Program-made: the position numbers and the translations under genes
The notes under the pieces: generated by a model
Databases searched by the model: none
The model's input: only the letters and a program-made list of their open reading frames with translations
What the model was told of the DNA's origin: nothing
Origin: Phycisphaerae bacterium
GTDB taxonomy: Bacteria > Planctomycetota > Phycisphaerae > UBA1845
Length of the DNA stretch: 64,000 bases
NCBI GenBank assembly: GCA_024102815.1
Contig: JAGFJJ010000078.1
Location: 62,001-126,000, forward strand
Reading direction: 5' to 3'
In this document: one piece after another, positions 52,219 through 61,864 of the stretch
Layout of the letters: every line of letters starts with the position of its first letter
Numbering within the stretch: position 1 is the stretch's first letter

Positions 52219-55200
52219 ATGAGAGTATCCAGGAGTATTGCGGGCTGCCTGGCGGTTATCGCCGTGGCAGCCTCGACGCCGTTCGCCATGGCGATCGGCA
52301 ACAACATCTGCACGAATCCGAATTACACGATTCCGTCTCCCGGCGCGACCAACGCCAATGGAGACGCGATTATCGTGAACGTCGGGCAGGTGGCCGGTGC
52401 AGGTGCTACCCTGTTCGTGGACTTCTTCCTGACGCCCGCCTCGACCAACGACTGGATCGACGTGGACGGCGACATGTGCTCGGGCTTCAACGACACGACT
52501 CCCCCGACCTGTCCCACGACGGCGGGCATCGTCGACCAGTTGACCGAGCCCTATTTCGACGGCATCGGCACGCTCGACACCGAGCTGCTCTTCAATTACC
52601 GCTCGGTCGGCTCGGTTCGCGGATTCGACGAGTTCGTGGACAGCCAGGTCTGCGGTGCCATTCCGCTGAACCGCGCGTCCGAGGCCGGTATCTTCAACCG
52701 TCTTCAGTACTCGAATGCCAGTACCATCCTGTTCACCGGTACGCCGGACAACCCCAGCGGCACGCCGCTGACCCAGTGCGAGATCGAGTTCTCGTTTCTG
52801 GACGTGTTCGCCTCGTGGGGCGTCATCGTTCCCGGCTCGGCCAACTGGTTCATCGATCCGACGCGCCCGGGTTACGGCGATTGCCCGATTCCCAATACGG
52901 CCGGTGGATTGAGCGCCCTGCAGTCGCTCTCTCGTGATTGCTATCTGTGCACGGACGGCGTCACGCCCTGCGTGACGGACCGCAACTGCCTCCCGCCGGA
53001 TACCTGCGACACGGGTACGGTCATCACCTCCGGCAGCTTGAATCAGAATACGACCACGCCGCTGGCCAACAGCGACTCCATTTACTCCGAAGTGGGCGCC
53101 TGGGTTGCCGTCGGCATCATCGGCAACCGTGGCACGGGCAAGGAAAACGTGAAGTTCAGTGAGCTCCAGAACCACTTCGTCACCGGCCGCTTCCCCAATG
53201 GTGAGAACTTGGTGGGTGCGACCCGTGACGTTGGTTCCGGTACGCGCAATGCGGCCATGAACTCTCTGGGCATCGATACCAGCTGGGGCCGCGGCGACAA
53301 CATCGGCAACCGCGTGGACACCGAGAACGAAGTTCGCCTCGGACCGGGCACGCAGCCGAGCAACTGCGGCGGCTCGGGCATCATGGAGCGCTCGGTGCGC
53401 AGCCATCGTCTGGCGATCGGTTACACCGGCCTGAGCGGCAGCTCGCGTATCCAGGGCGACGTGCCCGCCGGCCAGTATGAAATGCTCAACGTCTGCCAGG
53501 ACGTCGAGTCGCCGGGTATCTGCGACCTGCCGACGCGTGATCAGTGTACGCCGACGACGCCCTGTCCGGGCGGCGCAGCCTGCCTCGGCTACCAGGCCCC
53601 CTGCGATTGCAGCACGCCGGCCAGCTTCATCCGCGCCGGAACCGACAACGTTCTGAACAACTGTGACGCATGCACCTCCTATCGCATTGCCGGTAGCGGT
53701 TCGTTCGTGTTCCGCGGCAACCGCGATCGCAACCGCGATCCGCTCGACCCCAATTACAACCCTGATGCGGGTCAGCCGGCGCTGGATAATGATGCTGTCG
53801 CGGCATACGCGAATAACATTTTCGACAGCATTCAGTCGTTCGGCACCTCACCGCTCTTCATCGGTCAGTGCTCGGTCAGCGCTCAGTGCAGCACGGCCGG
53901 GACGCGTTGCAACACTGCGGCCGACTGCCCCGGGGGCGAAACCTGCGATCTGGTCGGCTGCGATATCGACGCCGACTGCCCGTACGATCGTTGCAGCATT
54001 ACCACCACGCAGAACTGCGTGGTCAACGCTGATTGCCCAGTGGGTGAAACCTGCACGGGCGGCAACGATGACTGCGATCTGAAGTTCAACATGCCCGGCG
54101 AGTACCTCGCCCAGGAGTTCTTCCTGCGCGACGCGATGGACTGCCTGCACCAGTTCGACGGTTCGATGACCTATCTGACCAATGCGAACCTGGTCCAGGA
54201 TCTCCAGGATTACATCTCCATAAACAGCGCGATCAGTATTCCGGCGTACGGTACGGTGAATCCGGCCGGTGAGGTTCCAGATCGTCTGGCGCTGCCTCTG
54301 GCCACGACGACCGTCTATTCGGATGGCTCGGCTGACCCGTTCTATCAGTATAACGGCGGCTCCGCGTCCTCGGCTTCCAGCTTCCCGACAATCGGCAGCG
54401 GTCGTCTGTCAGCGCGGAACGAAGTTCAGGGCGATATGGACGGCGACGGCGCGCGTGACCTCAACGACGCGACCGAGCTGGTGAAGGCCTACTACAACCC
54501 GCGCGCCTGGCAGGCGTCGCCCGTCGCCCAGGGCTCGGGTGCCCTCGGCTCGATGGTCAAGGACACGGCCATTCCCGAAGTCCTCGGTGATTTCAACGGC
54601 GACGGCAGCCTGTCCAAGGAAGACCTGCGTTACTTCGCCGACGGTCTGGCGCTGACCCCGAAGTACTGCAGCATCCGCAACGCCGGCGCGCTGGTTTCCT
54701 GCTCGGTCGACGCTGATTGCTCGCCGAGCTTCGGCGTTTGCGACAAATGGGTCGACCGCAAGGCTGGTGCTATTGCCATCGACAATGCCATTCTGGATTG
54801 CGATCCGGGCTCGATCAGCAAGGTTTGCCGCAACAGCGGTCTGCGTTGCACGACCGACGCGGATTGCAGCGCCTCGACCGGTCCCTGTGTTTGCCCGCAG
54901 CTTCCGTGGGCTCTGCCGAATATCGATCCGTTCGACACGCCGGCCGAAATCCTGGTCCACGCCGGACCGCTGCCGGGACCGCCCCTCCCGCAGAACGCGG
55001 AGTACGACGTCGACGCGGCGCCGTTCCTGGCCACGGGCAAGGCCTATGCCGCCGGCGACTTCCGCGGTGACGTGGCCGGTCGTCCGGGCAACATCAACGG
55101 CCGCGCTGCCAACGCGGGTGGAAACCCCGTGGGCTGGGACGGCAAGGTCGATGTCGCCGACATTGACTACTGCTGCGAGAAGATCCGTGCCGGCAACTGG

Positions 55201-56223
55201 GTCTACGGCGTCTGCCCGTTTTGCGACTACAGCTGCGACATGAACGGCGACGGCATGACGCTGGTGGATGACGTGACCGTCGAGCTCGTGCAGAACATCC
55301 TCGGCACGGCGGCGGGCGACATCAACCTGGACGGCATTGTCGACAAGGCCGACCTCGACGCTTTCAACGCGTCGGCTTGTGCTTCGGATTGCGGCTGGAC
55401 GGATGGCGATTTCGACTGCGATGGCGTGAAGGATGCGGCGTTCCCGATCGGGAATTGTTCGGCCGCCTCTTCGGGCTGCACCGTGGCCGTGCTCCCGCCG
55501 ACGCCGGCTCCCTGCACGGGCTATCCGGACGCCGCCATGACGCAGCGCTTCCTCTGCTTCGTGCCGGACATGGGTGGCTTCAATCAGAGTCTGCCCATTG
55601 CCTACCGCGTGACGCAAAACGACAGCGGTACGTCGTACTACGTCGGCAAGCCGCGCACGGCTTCGCCGTGGACCGGCCGCAACATCAGCGGTCTGAGCTC
55701 GCTGCCGATCGTCCTGAACACATTCGGCAACCAGGCCTCGGTGAAGGTCACCAACTGCATGATCGCTCCGAGCGAGACGTACACGATCGAGTCCACGTTT
55801 GACGGCGTGACCTTCTCGGCGCCGCTGGTGCTTTCGACGACGGCCACCCCGACGAACGGCCGTTTCTGGGGCGACCTTGTCGGTCTGTTCTCGGCGTCGG
55901 GTGACGGCTCCACGACGCCGCCGACGCCGCCGAACAGCTGGACGCCGCCAAACCTGAACGTCTCCGGATTCGACATCTCCGCTGCGCTTCAGGCGGTTTC
56001 GAGCCTTCCGACGGCTCCGGCCCGGACGTGGACGGACGTCAACCCGCAGGCCGTCGACGGCGTTGTCATCGGTCCGGACGTGCTCCGCATCGCCAACGCG
56101 TTCTCAGTCGGCTCCAACCGCGAGTTCTATCCGTATGACCACCCGGATGGTGCGGGCTGCGCGATTTGCGGTCCTGTCGCTCCGGCGGTCTGCCCGGTTC
56201 CTCCGGCCGATGAGCGTCCGTAA
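52219..56223 (+). CDS. Large secreted Cys-rich protein with dockerin-like repeats
   Basis: A 1335-residue exported protein. A signal peptide ends near PFAMA. The middle has repeated CxxxxxCxxGExC-like units (for example CNTAADCPGGETC and CVVNADCPVGETC). Calcium-binding dockerin-like loops occur at QGDMDGDGARDLND, LGDFNGDGSLSKEDL and GDINLDGIVDKADLD. The last 300 residues hold a beta-rich domain. There is no C-terminal membrane tail, so it is probably released or held by another protein. ATG 52219 is 10 bases after AAAGGAG; GTG 52213 is also possible. A strong terminator follows at once. Confidence 0.85.
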   Translation: MRVSRSIAGCLAVIAVAASTPFAMAIGNNICTNPNYTIPSPGATNANGDAIIVNVGQVAGAGATLFVDFFLTPASTNDWIDVDGDMCSGFNDTTPPTCPTTAGIVDQLTEPYFDGIGTLDTELLFNYRSVGSVRGFDEFVDSQVCGAIPLNRASEAGIFNRLQYSNASTILFTGTPDNPSGTPLTQCEIEFSFLDVFASWGVIVPGSANWFIDPTRPGYGDCPIPNTAGGLSALQSLSRDCYLCTDGVTPCVTDRNCLPPDTCDTGTVITSGSLNQNTTTPLANSDSIYSEVGAWVAVGIIGNRGTGKENVKFSELQNHFVTGRFPNGENLVGATRDVGSGTRNAAMNSLGIDTSWGRGDNIGNRVDTENEVRLGPGTQPSNCGGSGIMERSVRSHRLAIGYTGLSGSSRIQGDVPAGQYEMLNVCQDVESPGICDLPTRDQCTPTTPCPGGAACLGYQAPCDCSTPASFIRAGTDNVLNNCDACTSYRIAGSGSFVFRGNRDRNRDPLDPNYNPDAGQPALDNDAVAAYANNIFDSIQSFGTSPLFIGQCSVSAQCSTAGTRCNTAADCPGGETCDLVGCDIDADCPYDRCSITTTQNCVVNADCPVGETCTGGNDDCDLKFNMPGEYLAQEFFLRDAMDCLHQFDGSMTYLTNANLVQDLQDYISINSAISIPAYGTVNPAGEVPDRLALPLATTTVYSDGSADPFYQYNGGSASSASSFPTIGSGRLSARNEVQGDMDGDGARDLNDATELVKAYYNPRAWQASPVAQGSGALGSMVKDTAIPEVLGDFNGDGSLSKEDLRYFADGLALTPKYCSIRNAGALVSCSVDADCSPSFGVCDKWVDRKAGAIAIDNAILDCDPGSISKVCRNSGLRCTTDADCSASTGPCVCPQLPWALPNIDPFDTPAEILVHAGPLPGPPLPQNAEYDVDAAPFLATGKAYAAGDFRGDVAGRPGNINGRAANAGGNPVGWDGKVDVADIDYCCEKIRAGNWVYGVCPFCDYSCDMNGDGMTLVDDVTVELVQNILGTAAGDINLDGIVDKADLDAFNASACASDCGWTDGDFDCDGVKDAAFPIGNCSAASSGCTVAVLPPTPAPCTGYPDAAMTQRFLCFVPDMGGFNQSLPIAYRVTQNDSGTSYYVGKPRTASPWTGRNISGLSSLPIVLNTFGNQASVKVTNCMIAPSETYTIESTFDGVTFSAPLVLSTTATPTNGRFWGDLVGLFSASGDGSTTPPTPPNSWTPPNLNVSGFDISAALQAVSSLPTAPARTWTDVNPQAVDGVVIGPDVLRIANAFSVGSNREFYPYDHPDGAGCAICGPVAPAVCPVPPADERP

Positions 56224-56260
56224 GCGACGGATGCAAGACGGACGTCTTGAAACAAGACAG

Positions 56261-56299
56261 GAGGGGCGGGTTCATCTGGACCCGCCTCTCTTCGTTTTT
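56261..56299 (+). terminator. Rho-independent terminator after the large secreted-protein gene
   Basis: GAGGGGCGGGT pairs with ACCCGCCTCTC (one mismatch) around a short loop, followed by TTCGTTTTTC. It begins 38 bases after the stop codon at 56223. Confidence 0.85.
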
Positions 56300-56404
56300 C
56301 TTTGCCGGTTGTGTGCGGGGTTGTCCCCTAACGGCCGCCCTGCCGGAATCCGCCGGGACCGAATATCGAGTTGGAGAGAATTCTGATGGCCCCGTGAGCC
56401 GGGC

Positions 56405-56686
56405 TTACGTCGGCCCCGGACCACGCATGGAATCCACCGCGCGGATGATGCGCTCACGGGCGTCCTCGCGGAGTCGCAAGTCCGGCACTGGTGTCCCAGC
56501 GTCCGCGTGCAGAATGCGCCGCAATTGAACGAGCTGCTTGCGATACCGGCGGCAGGCCCGGCAGTAGAGGGTATGGAAGCGAACGGCGAACCGCTCCGTG
56601 CGGCTGAGCCTGCGGTCATGGAGACCATCAGTCAATCCCGCGATTCCCTCGCAAGGCATGAACAAGAGTTGAAAGAACCGCTTCAT
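56405..56686 (-). CDS. Putative zinc-binding anti-sigma factor
   Basis: A 93-residue protein starting at ATG 56686, which overlaps the sigma-factor stop (ATGA). RFHTLYCRACRRYRKQL contains the HxxxCxxC core of zinc anti-sigma (zf-HC2) domains. There is no membrane helix, so it would be cytoplasmic. Position and motif suggest it holds the neighbouring sigma factor inactive. Confidence 0.65.
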   Translation of the reverse strand: MKRFFQLLFMPCEGIAGLTDGLHDRRLSRTERFAVRFHTLYCRACRRYRKQLVQLRRILHADAGTPVPDLRLREDARERIIRAVDSMRGPGPT

Positions 56687-57330
56687 GTCCGCTTCGTCCT
56701 TGCCTGCTTGGGCGGGTTGAACCAGTTGGCCTCGAGGCACGCCCGCAGTGCCAACCGGGCGCGGTGCAAACGCTGCCACACGTTCGCCTGGCTTGTGTCA
56801 AGCATGTCCGCAATCTCTCCGCTGCCGATGTTGTCCAATTCTCGAAGGATCGTCACATCGCGCAGGGCATGAGGCAGCTTGCGCAGGCACTCGTGGAGCA
56901 CGGCTCGGAATTCGGCGTTCTGCGCCGCCTCCTCCGGATCACCTTGCCACTTGCGCGGTGCGGACCGCCAGAGCCCGTCTTGGTCAAAGATCTTCCTGGA
57001 AATCGCTTCTCCAACGGGCTCCAACGCAGACCTGCGGCGGAAGCGATCCACGATCTTGTTTTTCAGAATGCCGATCAGCCAGGTGCGTTCCGACGAGCGT
57101 CCGGCAAAGGCAGGCTTCGCATCGAGCGCCGCCAGGAGACACTCCTGCACGGCTTCTTCCGCCTCGTGGGCGTTCCGCAGTCTCAGCATCGCGAAGCGAA
57201 ACAGAGCGTCGCCGTGCGCGTCGACCCATGTACGTGCATCGATTCCCCGTTCGCCTCCCGCCTGTTGCGGAGTCCCTTCACCGGCAGGTTGCACCACGTC
57301 GACATTCTCATTGACGGTAACACCGGCCAC
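56683..57330 (-). CDS. ECF-type RNA polymerase sigma factor
   Basis: A 215-residue sigma factor. Region 2 (ALFRFAMLRLRNAHEAEEAV, then GRSSERTWLIGILKNKIVDR) and region 4 (LPHALRDVTILRELDNIGSG, then EIADMLDTSQANVWQRLHRA) are clear. The GTG start at 57330 has AAGGCG upstream. It forms a two-gene unit with the zinc-binding protein that follows and probably responds to a stress signal through it. Confidence 0.88.
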   Translation of the reverse strand: MAGVTVNENVDVVQPAGEGTPQQAGGERGIDARTWVDAHGDALFRFAMLRLRNAHEAEEAVQECLLAALDAKPAFAGRSSERTWLIGILKNKIVDRFRRRSALEPVGEAISRKIFDQDGLWRSAPRKWQGDPEEAAQNAEFRAVLHECLRKLPHALRDVTILRELDNIGSGEIADMLDTSQANVWQRLHRARLALRACLEANWFNPPKQARTKRT

Positions 57331-57559
57331 CGTGATGTCGCCTTCATTTCATGCGGCGCCCAACGGCGCCACGGCCGGACGAACGGATGCGGCACGGGCG
57401 CACAATCGTCGGCTATCCGCTCCTTTGATAAGTCGCGGCAGGAGAGGCATCCTGACAGCCAATATCAGTTATCCTGCAGCTGGCGCCGGCGGTTTCAGCC
57501 ATACTGGATAATACGAGCGATGCAAGCCGCGGGTTCCCGGCGGTCAAACAAGACGGGAA

Positions 57560-57633
57560 TGGGCCCATGAGGATTCGAACCTCAGACCTCGTCGTTATCA
57601 GCGACGCGCTCTAACCAACTGAGCTATGAGCCC
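57560..57633 (-). tRNA. tRNA-Ile (anticodon GAT)
   Basis: A 74-base cloverleaf on the minus strand. The acceptor stem pairs GGGCTCA with TGGGCCC (one G-T pair), the D-arm is AGCTCAGTTGGTTAGAGC, the anticodon loop CTGATAA gives GAT, and the T-loop is TTCGAAT. CCA is not encoded. It stands alone with no rRNA gene nearby. Confidence 0.95.
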
Positions 57634-57745
57634 CGAAATCGCCGGTGTGTTCTCCCGAGCCGGGTAAACATGCCGGATTCCGCCATGTTGTAGCCGACCC
57701 GCCTATGAAGTCAACCGAAGCATCTGATCCGCCGTGTTGCGATCG

Positions 57746-58570
57746 CTACTCGGACGAGTCGCCGCGGCGGCCTACGCGACTTCTGCCGGCCAGTCCCCGG
57801 CGGCTCTCACCCCGAACGAACGTTGCCAGACGCTTCCCCGCCGGCGTCGAAGCCATCGCCTCCACCCGCGCCACCCGTGCGACATGATCCAGGGAGGTAG
57901 ATAGCAGCACACGGTACATCTCGCGGATTTCGCGCGACTCCTCGGCGGTTATCCCCGCGCGCCGAAGCCCCACGCGGTTCATCCCCGCCACACGCCCGTC
58001 TTCATCCATGAGCGCGAACGGGACCACATCCTTGGGCACGCGGGAGTTACCTCTGATCATGGCCAGCTCGCCGATGCGGACGAACTGGTGGACGGCGGCC
58101 GCGCCGCCGATCATCACGCGATCCCCGACCTCCACGTGCCCCGCCAGCAGGGCCGCATTCACCATCGTCACGTGGTTTCCCACGCGGCAGTTGTGCGCCA
58201 CGTGACTGGCGCCCAGCAGAAAACAGGATTCGCCCACGGCGGTTTCGGAATCCGGGATCGTGCCGCGATGAATGGTGACATACTCCCGCAGCACGGTGTT
58301 CGGCCCGATGCGGCAGAAACTTCGCTCGCCGCGGTACTTCACGTCCTGTGGTTCGTGCCCCACGATCACGCCGGGATGAAACACGCAGCCGTTGCCGATC
58401 TCCGTCCAGCCGGTGAGGTATACGTTCTGAAACAAGCGGCAGCCGGGGCCGATGCGGACGTGCTCATCGATCACGCAATAGGGTCCGACTTCCACGTCGT
58501 CGGCCAGTTCCGCCTTCGGATGAATGACCGCCGTCGGATGAATCGCCACGACCTTCCGTCCTTCATTCAT
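57746..58570 (-). CDS. lpxA: UDP-N-acetylglucosamine O-acyltransferase LpxA
   Basis: A 274-residue left-handed beta-helix enzyme performing the first step of lipid A synthesis in the cytoplasm. Hexapeptide repeats run through the first 190 residues. GASHVAHNCRVGNHV contains the catalytic histidine, and HQFVRIGELAMIRGNSRVPKD is a family hallmark. It shows the organism makes lipid A and has an outer membrane. The last 25 residues are basic and extend beyond the family norm. Confidence 0.92.
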   Translation of the reverse strand: MNEGRKVVAIHPTAVIHPKAELADDVEVGPYCVIDEHVRIGPGCRLFQNVYLTGWTEIGNGCVFHPGVIVGHEPQDVKYRGERSFCRIGPNTVLREYVTIHRGTIPDSETAVGESCFLLGASHVAHNCRVGNHVTMVNAALLAGHVEVGDRVMIGGAAAVHQFVRIGELAMIRGNSRVPKDVVPFALMDEDGRVAGMNRVGLRRAGITAEESREIREMYRVLLSTSLDHVARVARVEAMASTPAGKRLATFVRGESRRGLAGRSRVGRRGDSSE

Positions 58571-58631
58571 GGGACGATGTCAAGCAGGGCAGATCAGGCC
58601 CGCCCCGTGGGGCGCCTGCTCAATCGTCTTC

Positions 58632-59450
58632 CTAGGTGTTTGCCGGCCGCTCCAGACCCAGCAGATTCATGACCTGTTGCAGGTCCTCCCACGCTTTCCG
58701 TTTTTCTTCCGGACTGCGAAGCAGGTACGCGGGATGGAACGTGGGCATCAGCGGAATCGTCTCGTTCGATTCTCCCGCTCCGCCCGGCAGCGTGAAATCA
58801 TGGAACCGGCCGCGAAGTCGGCTGATGCTCTCCGCCGTCCCCAGCAACGTCTTCGACGCCGGGGCCCCGAGCGCGACGATGACCTCCGGCCGCAGAATCG
58901 AAAGCTGCTCCCGAAGGTAAGGATTACAGGCCAGAATCTCCTCGGCCGTGGGAACACGGTTGTTCGGCGGGCGGCACTTTACCGTGTTACAGATGTAGAC
59001 GTCGTCCCGTGTCAGTCCCATGGCCGCGATCATGCGCGTCAAGAGTTGGCCGGCCCTGCCGACAAACGCCAACCCCTGGCGGTCCTCCTCGAAACCCGGC
59101 GCCTCGCCTACGAACACCAAGCGCGGATCCGGGTTTCCCTGCCCGAAGACGGTTCGCGTGCGTTCCTTGCAAAGGGTACACTTGGTGCAGGAACGGACCT
59201 GCGTTTCGTCGAGGACCCGCAGCCGCTCGGCGTTCTCGGCCGCGCGACCGGTATCCCCCTTTCCTCCGGCGGTCCTCGGCGTCTGGTGTGCCGCCGCCCC
59301 GGGGACGCCTCCACGCCGGCCGGCCGTGCCGCCTGGGCGATTCGCTTGACCCACGCTGCGCCAGCATCGCGGATTCAGCGGAACGAAGTCCAGACCCAGA
59401 AGGCGGTCTGTCTCCACTTGCTGCCGGATGACGGAGGAGATCGGCTGCAT
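58632..59450 (-). CDS. Uracil-DNA glycosylase, family 4 type
   Basis: A 272-residue Fe-S repair enzyme. CTKCTLCKERTRTVFGQG supplies two cluster cysteines, LVFVGEAPGFEEDRQGLAFV is the active-site motif, and MPTFHPAYLLRS is the C-terminal uracil-binding box. The N-terminal 80 residues (QTPRTAGGKGDTGRA region) are an unstructured extension. ATG 59450 is preferred, as residues before it look random. It removes uracil from DNA. Confidence 0.9.
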   Translation of the reverse strand: MQPISSVIRQQVETDRLLGLDFVPLNPRCWRSVGQANRPGGTAGRRGGVPGAAAHQTPRTAGGKGDTGRAAENAERLRVLDETQVRSCTKCTLCKERTRTVFGQGNPDPRLVFVGEAPGFEEDRQGLAFVGRAGQLLTRMIAAMGLTRDDVYICNTVKCRPPNNRVPTAEEILACNPYLREQLSILRPEVIVALGAPASKTLLGTAESISRLRGRFHDFTLPGGAGESNETIPLMPTFHPAYLLRSPEEKRKAWEDLQQVMNLLGLERPANT

Positions 59451-59606
59451 GAATTCACCGTCAGCAGATTCGGAACAGTCGCGCGGTGCGTGGAACGCTC
59501 GAGCCGCGCCCTGGAGGCGAGTAGTGTACACCGTCCGCGAGCGAGTCGCATACCCCATTTTTCACTCGCAGCCGACGTGTGGATCGATTTGTGTTAAGCT
59601 GCTTTG

Positions 59607-60449
59607 ATGCCTGATTTTCAGGAATGCCCATTGACCCTGCCGGATGGCTCTCGAGCCTATGCCCGATTCTGGCCCGCGGGCGATTCGCCTCGCGGCGCGG
59701 TGCTCTTCCTTCATGGAATCCAGTCCCATTGCGGGTGGTACGAACTGTCGGCCCGGCACCTGGCTCAATCGGGCTTTGCCGTTATTCAGGCCGATCGTCG
59801 TGGTTGCGGGCGAAACGACCACGTACGCGGTCACGCTGAATCTCCCGAGCAACTTCTCGAAGACGCCTTGGTGGCAAAGGACGCGCTGCTGCAACGGACG
59901 GGCGGGGACCGCTATCACGTCGTTGGTGCAAGCTGGGGCGGAAAGCTGGCCGTCGCGCTGTGCGCAACTCATCCGTCCGGCATCGCCAGCTTGAGTCTTG
60001 CCGCTCCGGGTCTCTTTCCGCTTGTCGGAGCCACGAAAGACGAAATGTCGCGGATCGGGTTCGCCATGCTCTACGACCCGCTTTCCACGTTTCGAATACC
60101 GCTGGACCAACCGAAGTACTTCACATCCGATCCGAAATGGCAGGAGTTTATAGCCAATGACCCGCTGACGCTCCGCGAGTGCACCGCCGGTTTCTATCTC
60201 GCCTCGCGTCGGCTTGACCGTGTCGTGGCCACGCTGCCGCAATGCCCCCCGGTGCCCATCCACTTCATGCTCGCCGGGGAGGAGTCCATTGTGGACAATT
60301 CCCGCACGGAGGCTTTTGCGCGAGGTCTCGGGTGGCCCGACTGTCGGGTCACGCGCTTCCCACAAACGAGACACTCCTTCGAATTCGAGCCCGCAGCATC
60401 GCGTTATCTCGTTGAGCTGGAAGGTTTTATCGCGCGTTCCAGCCCCTAG
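59607..60449 (+). CDS. Alpha/beta hydrolase (lysophospholipase-like)
   Basis: A 280-residue cytoplasmic hydrolase. The oxyanion-hole motif is LFLHGIQSHCGWY, the nucleophile elbow GASWGGKLA, and the final histidine lies in QTRHSFEFE. The acidic member is probably the Asp before it (VDNSRTEAF region). It resembles monoglyceride lipase or lysophospholipase; the true substrate is unknown. ATG 59607 is used rather than TTG 59604. Confidence 0.82.
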   Translation: MPDFQECPLTLPDGSRAYARFWPAGDSPRGAVLFLHGIQSHCGWYELSARHLAQSGFAVIQADRRGCGRNDHVRGHAESPEQLLEDALVAKDALLQRTGGDRYHVVGASWGGKLAVALCATHPSGIASLSLAAPGLFPLVGATKDEMSRIGFAMLYDPLSTFRIPLDQPKYFTSDPKWQEFIANDPLTLRECTAGFYLASRRLDRVVATLPQCPPVPIHFMLAGEESIVDNSRTEAFARGLGWPDCRVTRFPQTRHSFEFEPAASRYLVELEGFIARSSP

Positions 60450-60619
60450 GAACGCACCGGCCGCCCAAAGCCAGTCACTCTTCCGCTTGACCGATGTCAC
60501 AAACGTGTTGCTTGGGGGCGGACGGCTCGCAACCGCCCGGACGATTGGCTACCATGGGCGTCCGGTATTACGCCCGTTGCAATCCAGTCGACGTCGTACC
60601 TTTTGTTGGAGCAGGTCTC

Positions 60620-61696
60620 TTGAAGCTTCTGACAGTCTGTATGCTCGTATCGCTGCTGACGGCGCCGCCCGAGCTTGCGCCCTACCGCGCCAGGCAATCG
60701 CCGCCGACGGAGGCGAAGGAGGAGGAGCCTGCCGGTGGGCCGGTCTGGTTCTGTACGAACCAGAACATCAACAAGCCTGACGTCTGGCGCGAGGAAAAAG
60801 TGCGCTGTGAATTTGAAGTCCGCAACAATGGCGACGCGCCTCTCGAAATCAACACGCGCCCTGGCTGAGGCTCGCGTCTGATTGGCCAGGCTGGCCAAAC
60901 CATTCGACCGGGCGAAACAGGTAAGATCGTGTTGGACGTGATCACGCGTGGCGGTCGGGGTCCCGTCCGCAAATCGGCGTCGGTGACGACGAACGATCCC
61001 CGGCACCCGCGCGTGGCGCTGACCTGCGGATCCCGCGTCCGGAATCCCTTTCGGGGCGGCGTTCCCATCATGGATTTCGGCCGGCATGAGCCGGGTGACA
61101 CGGTCCGGCCGCAGCAGCTCATGCTCATGCCCGACATCCCCGACGGCGAGATCCACCCGAAGGTCGCGGACGGTGTCCTGCCGGGGATGGAGGCGAAGAT
61201 CGAGGAGCGTAAGCCGGGTTACATGTACATGCTCAACGTTTCGCTCGGGCCGCCCTGGCCGAACGGACCGCTGGACTACCGGCTCATCATCGATACCGGC
61301 GTCGAAGAGTTCCCCAAGGAAGGAGTCATCGTTCGCGGCAAGTTCCCGCAACGGTTCGTGGTCAAGCAACCCGAATTCGTACTTCCCAGTCCGCCGGCAC
61401 AAGATGTCGAATTGAAGACGGATATTGTGCGCCAGGCCGGGTATGAGCATCACCTGGAACGCGTTTCCGCGTCGTCGCCCGACCTCAAGGCGACGCTGGA
61501 GGACATCCCCGAAGGGCAGCGGCTGGTCATCTCCGTGCCCAAGGGATGGGATCCTCCCGACGGGAAGGCGACGGTTGCCCTTCACTCGGATGATCCCGAG
61601 CTGGCGCCGATTGAACTGCCCATTACGGTGAAGCACCCTGAGCCGCCCAAGGTGGAAGAGCCCAGCGTGCCGTGCCACGCGTCCAAAGAAAAATAG
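60620..61696 (+). CDS. DUF1573-like exported protein with one in-frame UGA (possible selenocysteine)
   Basis: From TTG 60620 (GGAG 8 bases upstream) the frame encodes a signal sequence (MKLLTVCMLVSLLTA), then a DUF1573-like beta domain. It meets TGA at 60866-60868 and stays open in the same frame to 61696. DUF1573 proteins have NxGxxPLxI...V.P.CGC...; here the text is NNGDAPLEINTRPG, UGA, GSRLIGQAGQTIRPGETGK. The UGA therefore stands at the first cysteine of the CGC box. The 276 codons after it look normal. It may be a selenocysteine codon, a nonsense mutation or an assembly error. A hairpin (60882-60898) follows the UGA. Confidence 0.6.
60882..60898 (+). promoter_or_regulatory. Hairpin resembling a bacterial SECIS element
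   Basis: TTGGCCA and TGGCCAA pair perfectly over 7 bp around GGC, 13 bases after the in-frame UGA. If the closing A-U pair opens, the loop reads AGGCU, close to the AGGUCU loop of the E. coli fdhF SECIS, which is about 11 bases after its UGA. The bulged U important in E. coli was not seen. This is a candidate only. Confidence 0.35.
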
Positions 61697-61760
61697 AGAT
61701 GTGAATCGGGAGTGGACCGGGCCCGTGTGCCCTGTGCTCCGACCCGTCGAGACAAACAAA

Positions 61761-61792
61761 GCCGCCCGCCACACTCACGCGTGACGGGCGGC
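61761..61792. terminator. Bidirectional terminator between convergent genes
   Basis: GCCGCCCG (61761-61768) pairs with CGGGCGGC (61785-61792). Downstream on the plus strand is CGTTCTTT, and on the minus strand TTTGTTTGTC. It would end both the DUF1573-like gene and the thrombospondin-repeat gene. Confidence 0.75.
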
Positions 61793-61864
61793 CGTTCTTT
61801 CCGGTGACCTGTTCAGGAGCTGCCGAGGCCGTTCGAAGCCTCCGCCGGCTTTCCCTTCAGGAAA

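Noticed and set aside
52171..53406. Open frame of 411 codons on the minus strand
   Set aside because: It is antisense to the large secreted protein, with an Arg/Val/Ala-rich low-complexity translation. A similar antisense frame at 54409-55617 was rejected for the same reason.
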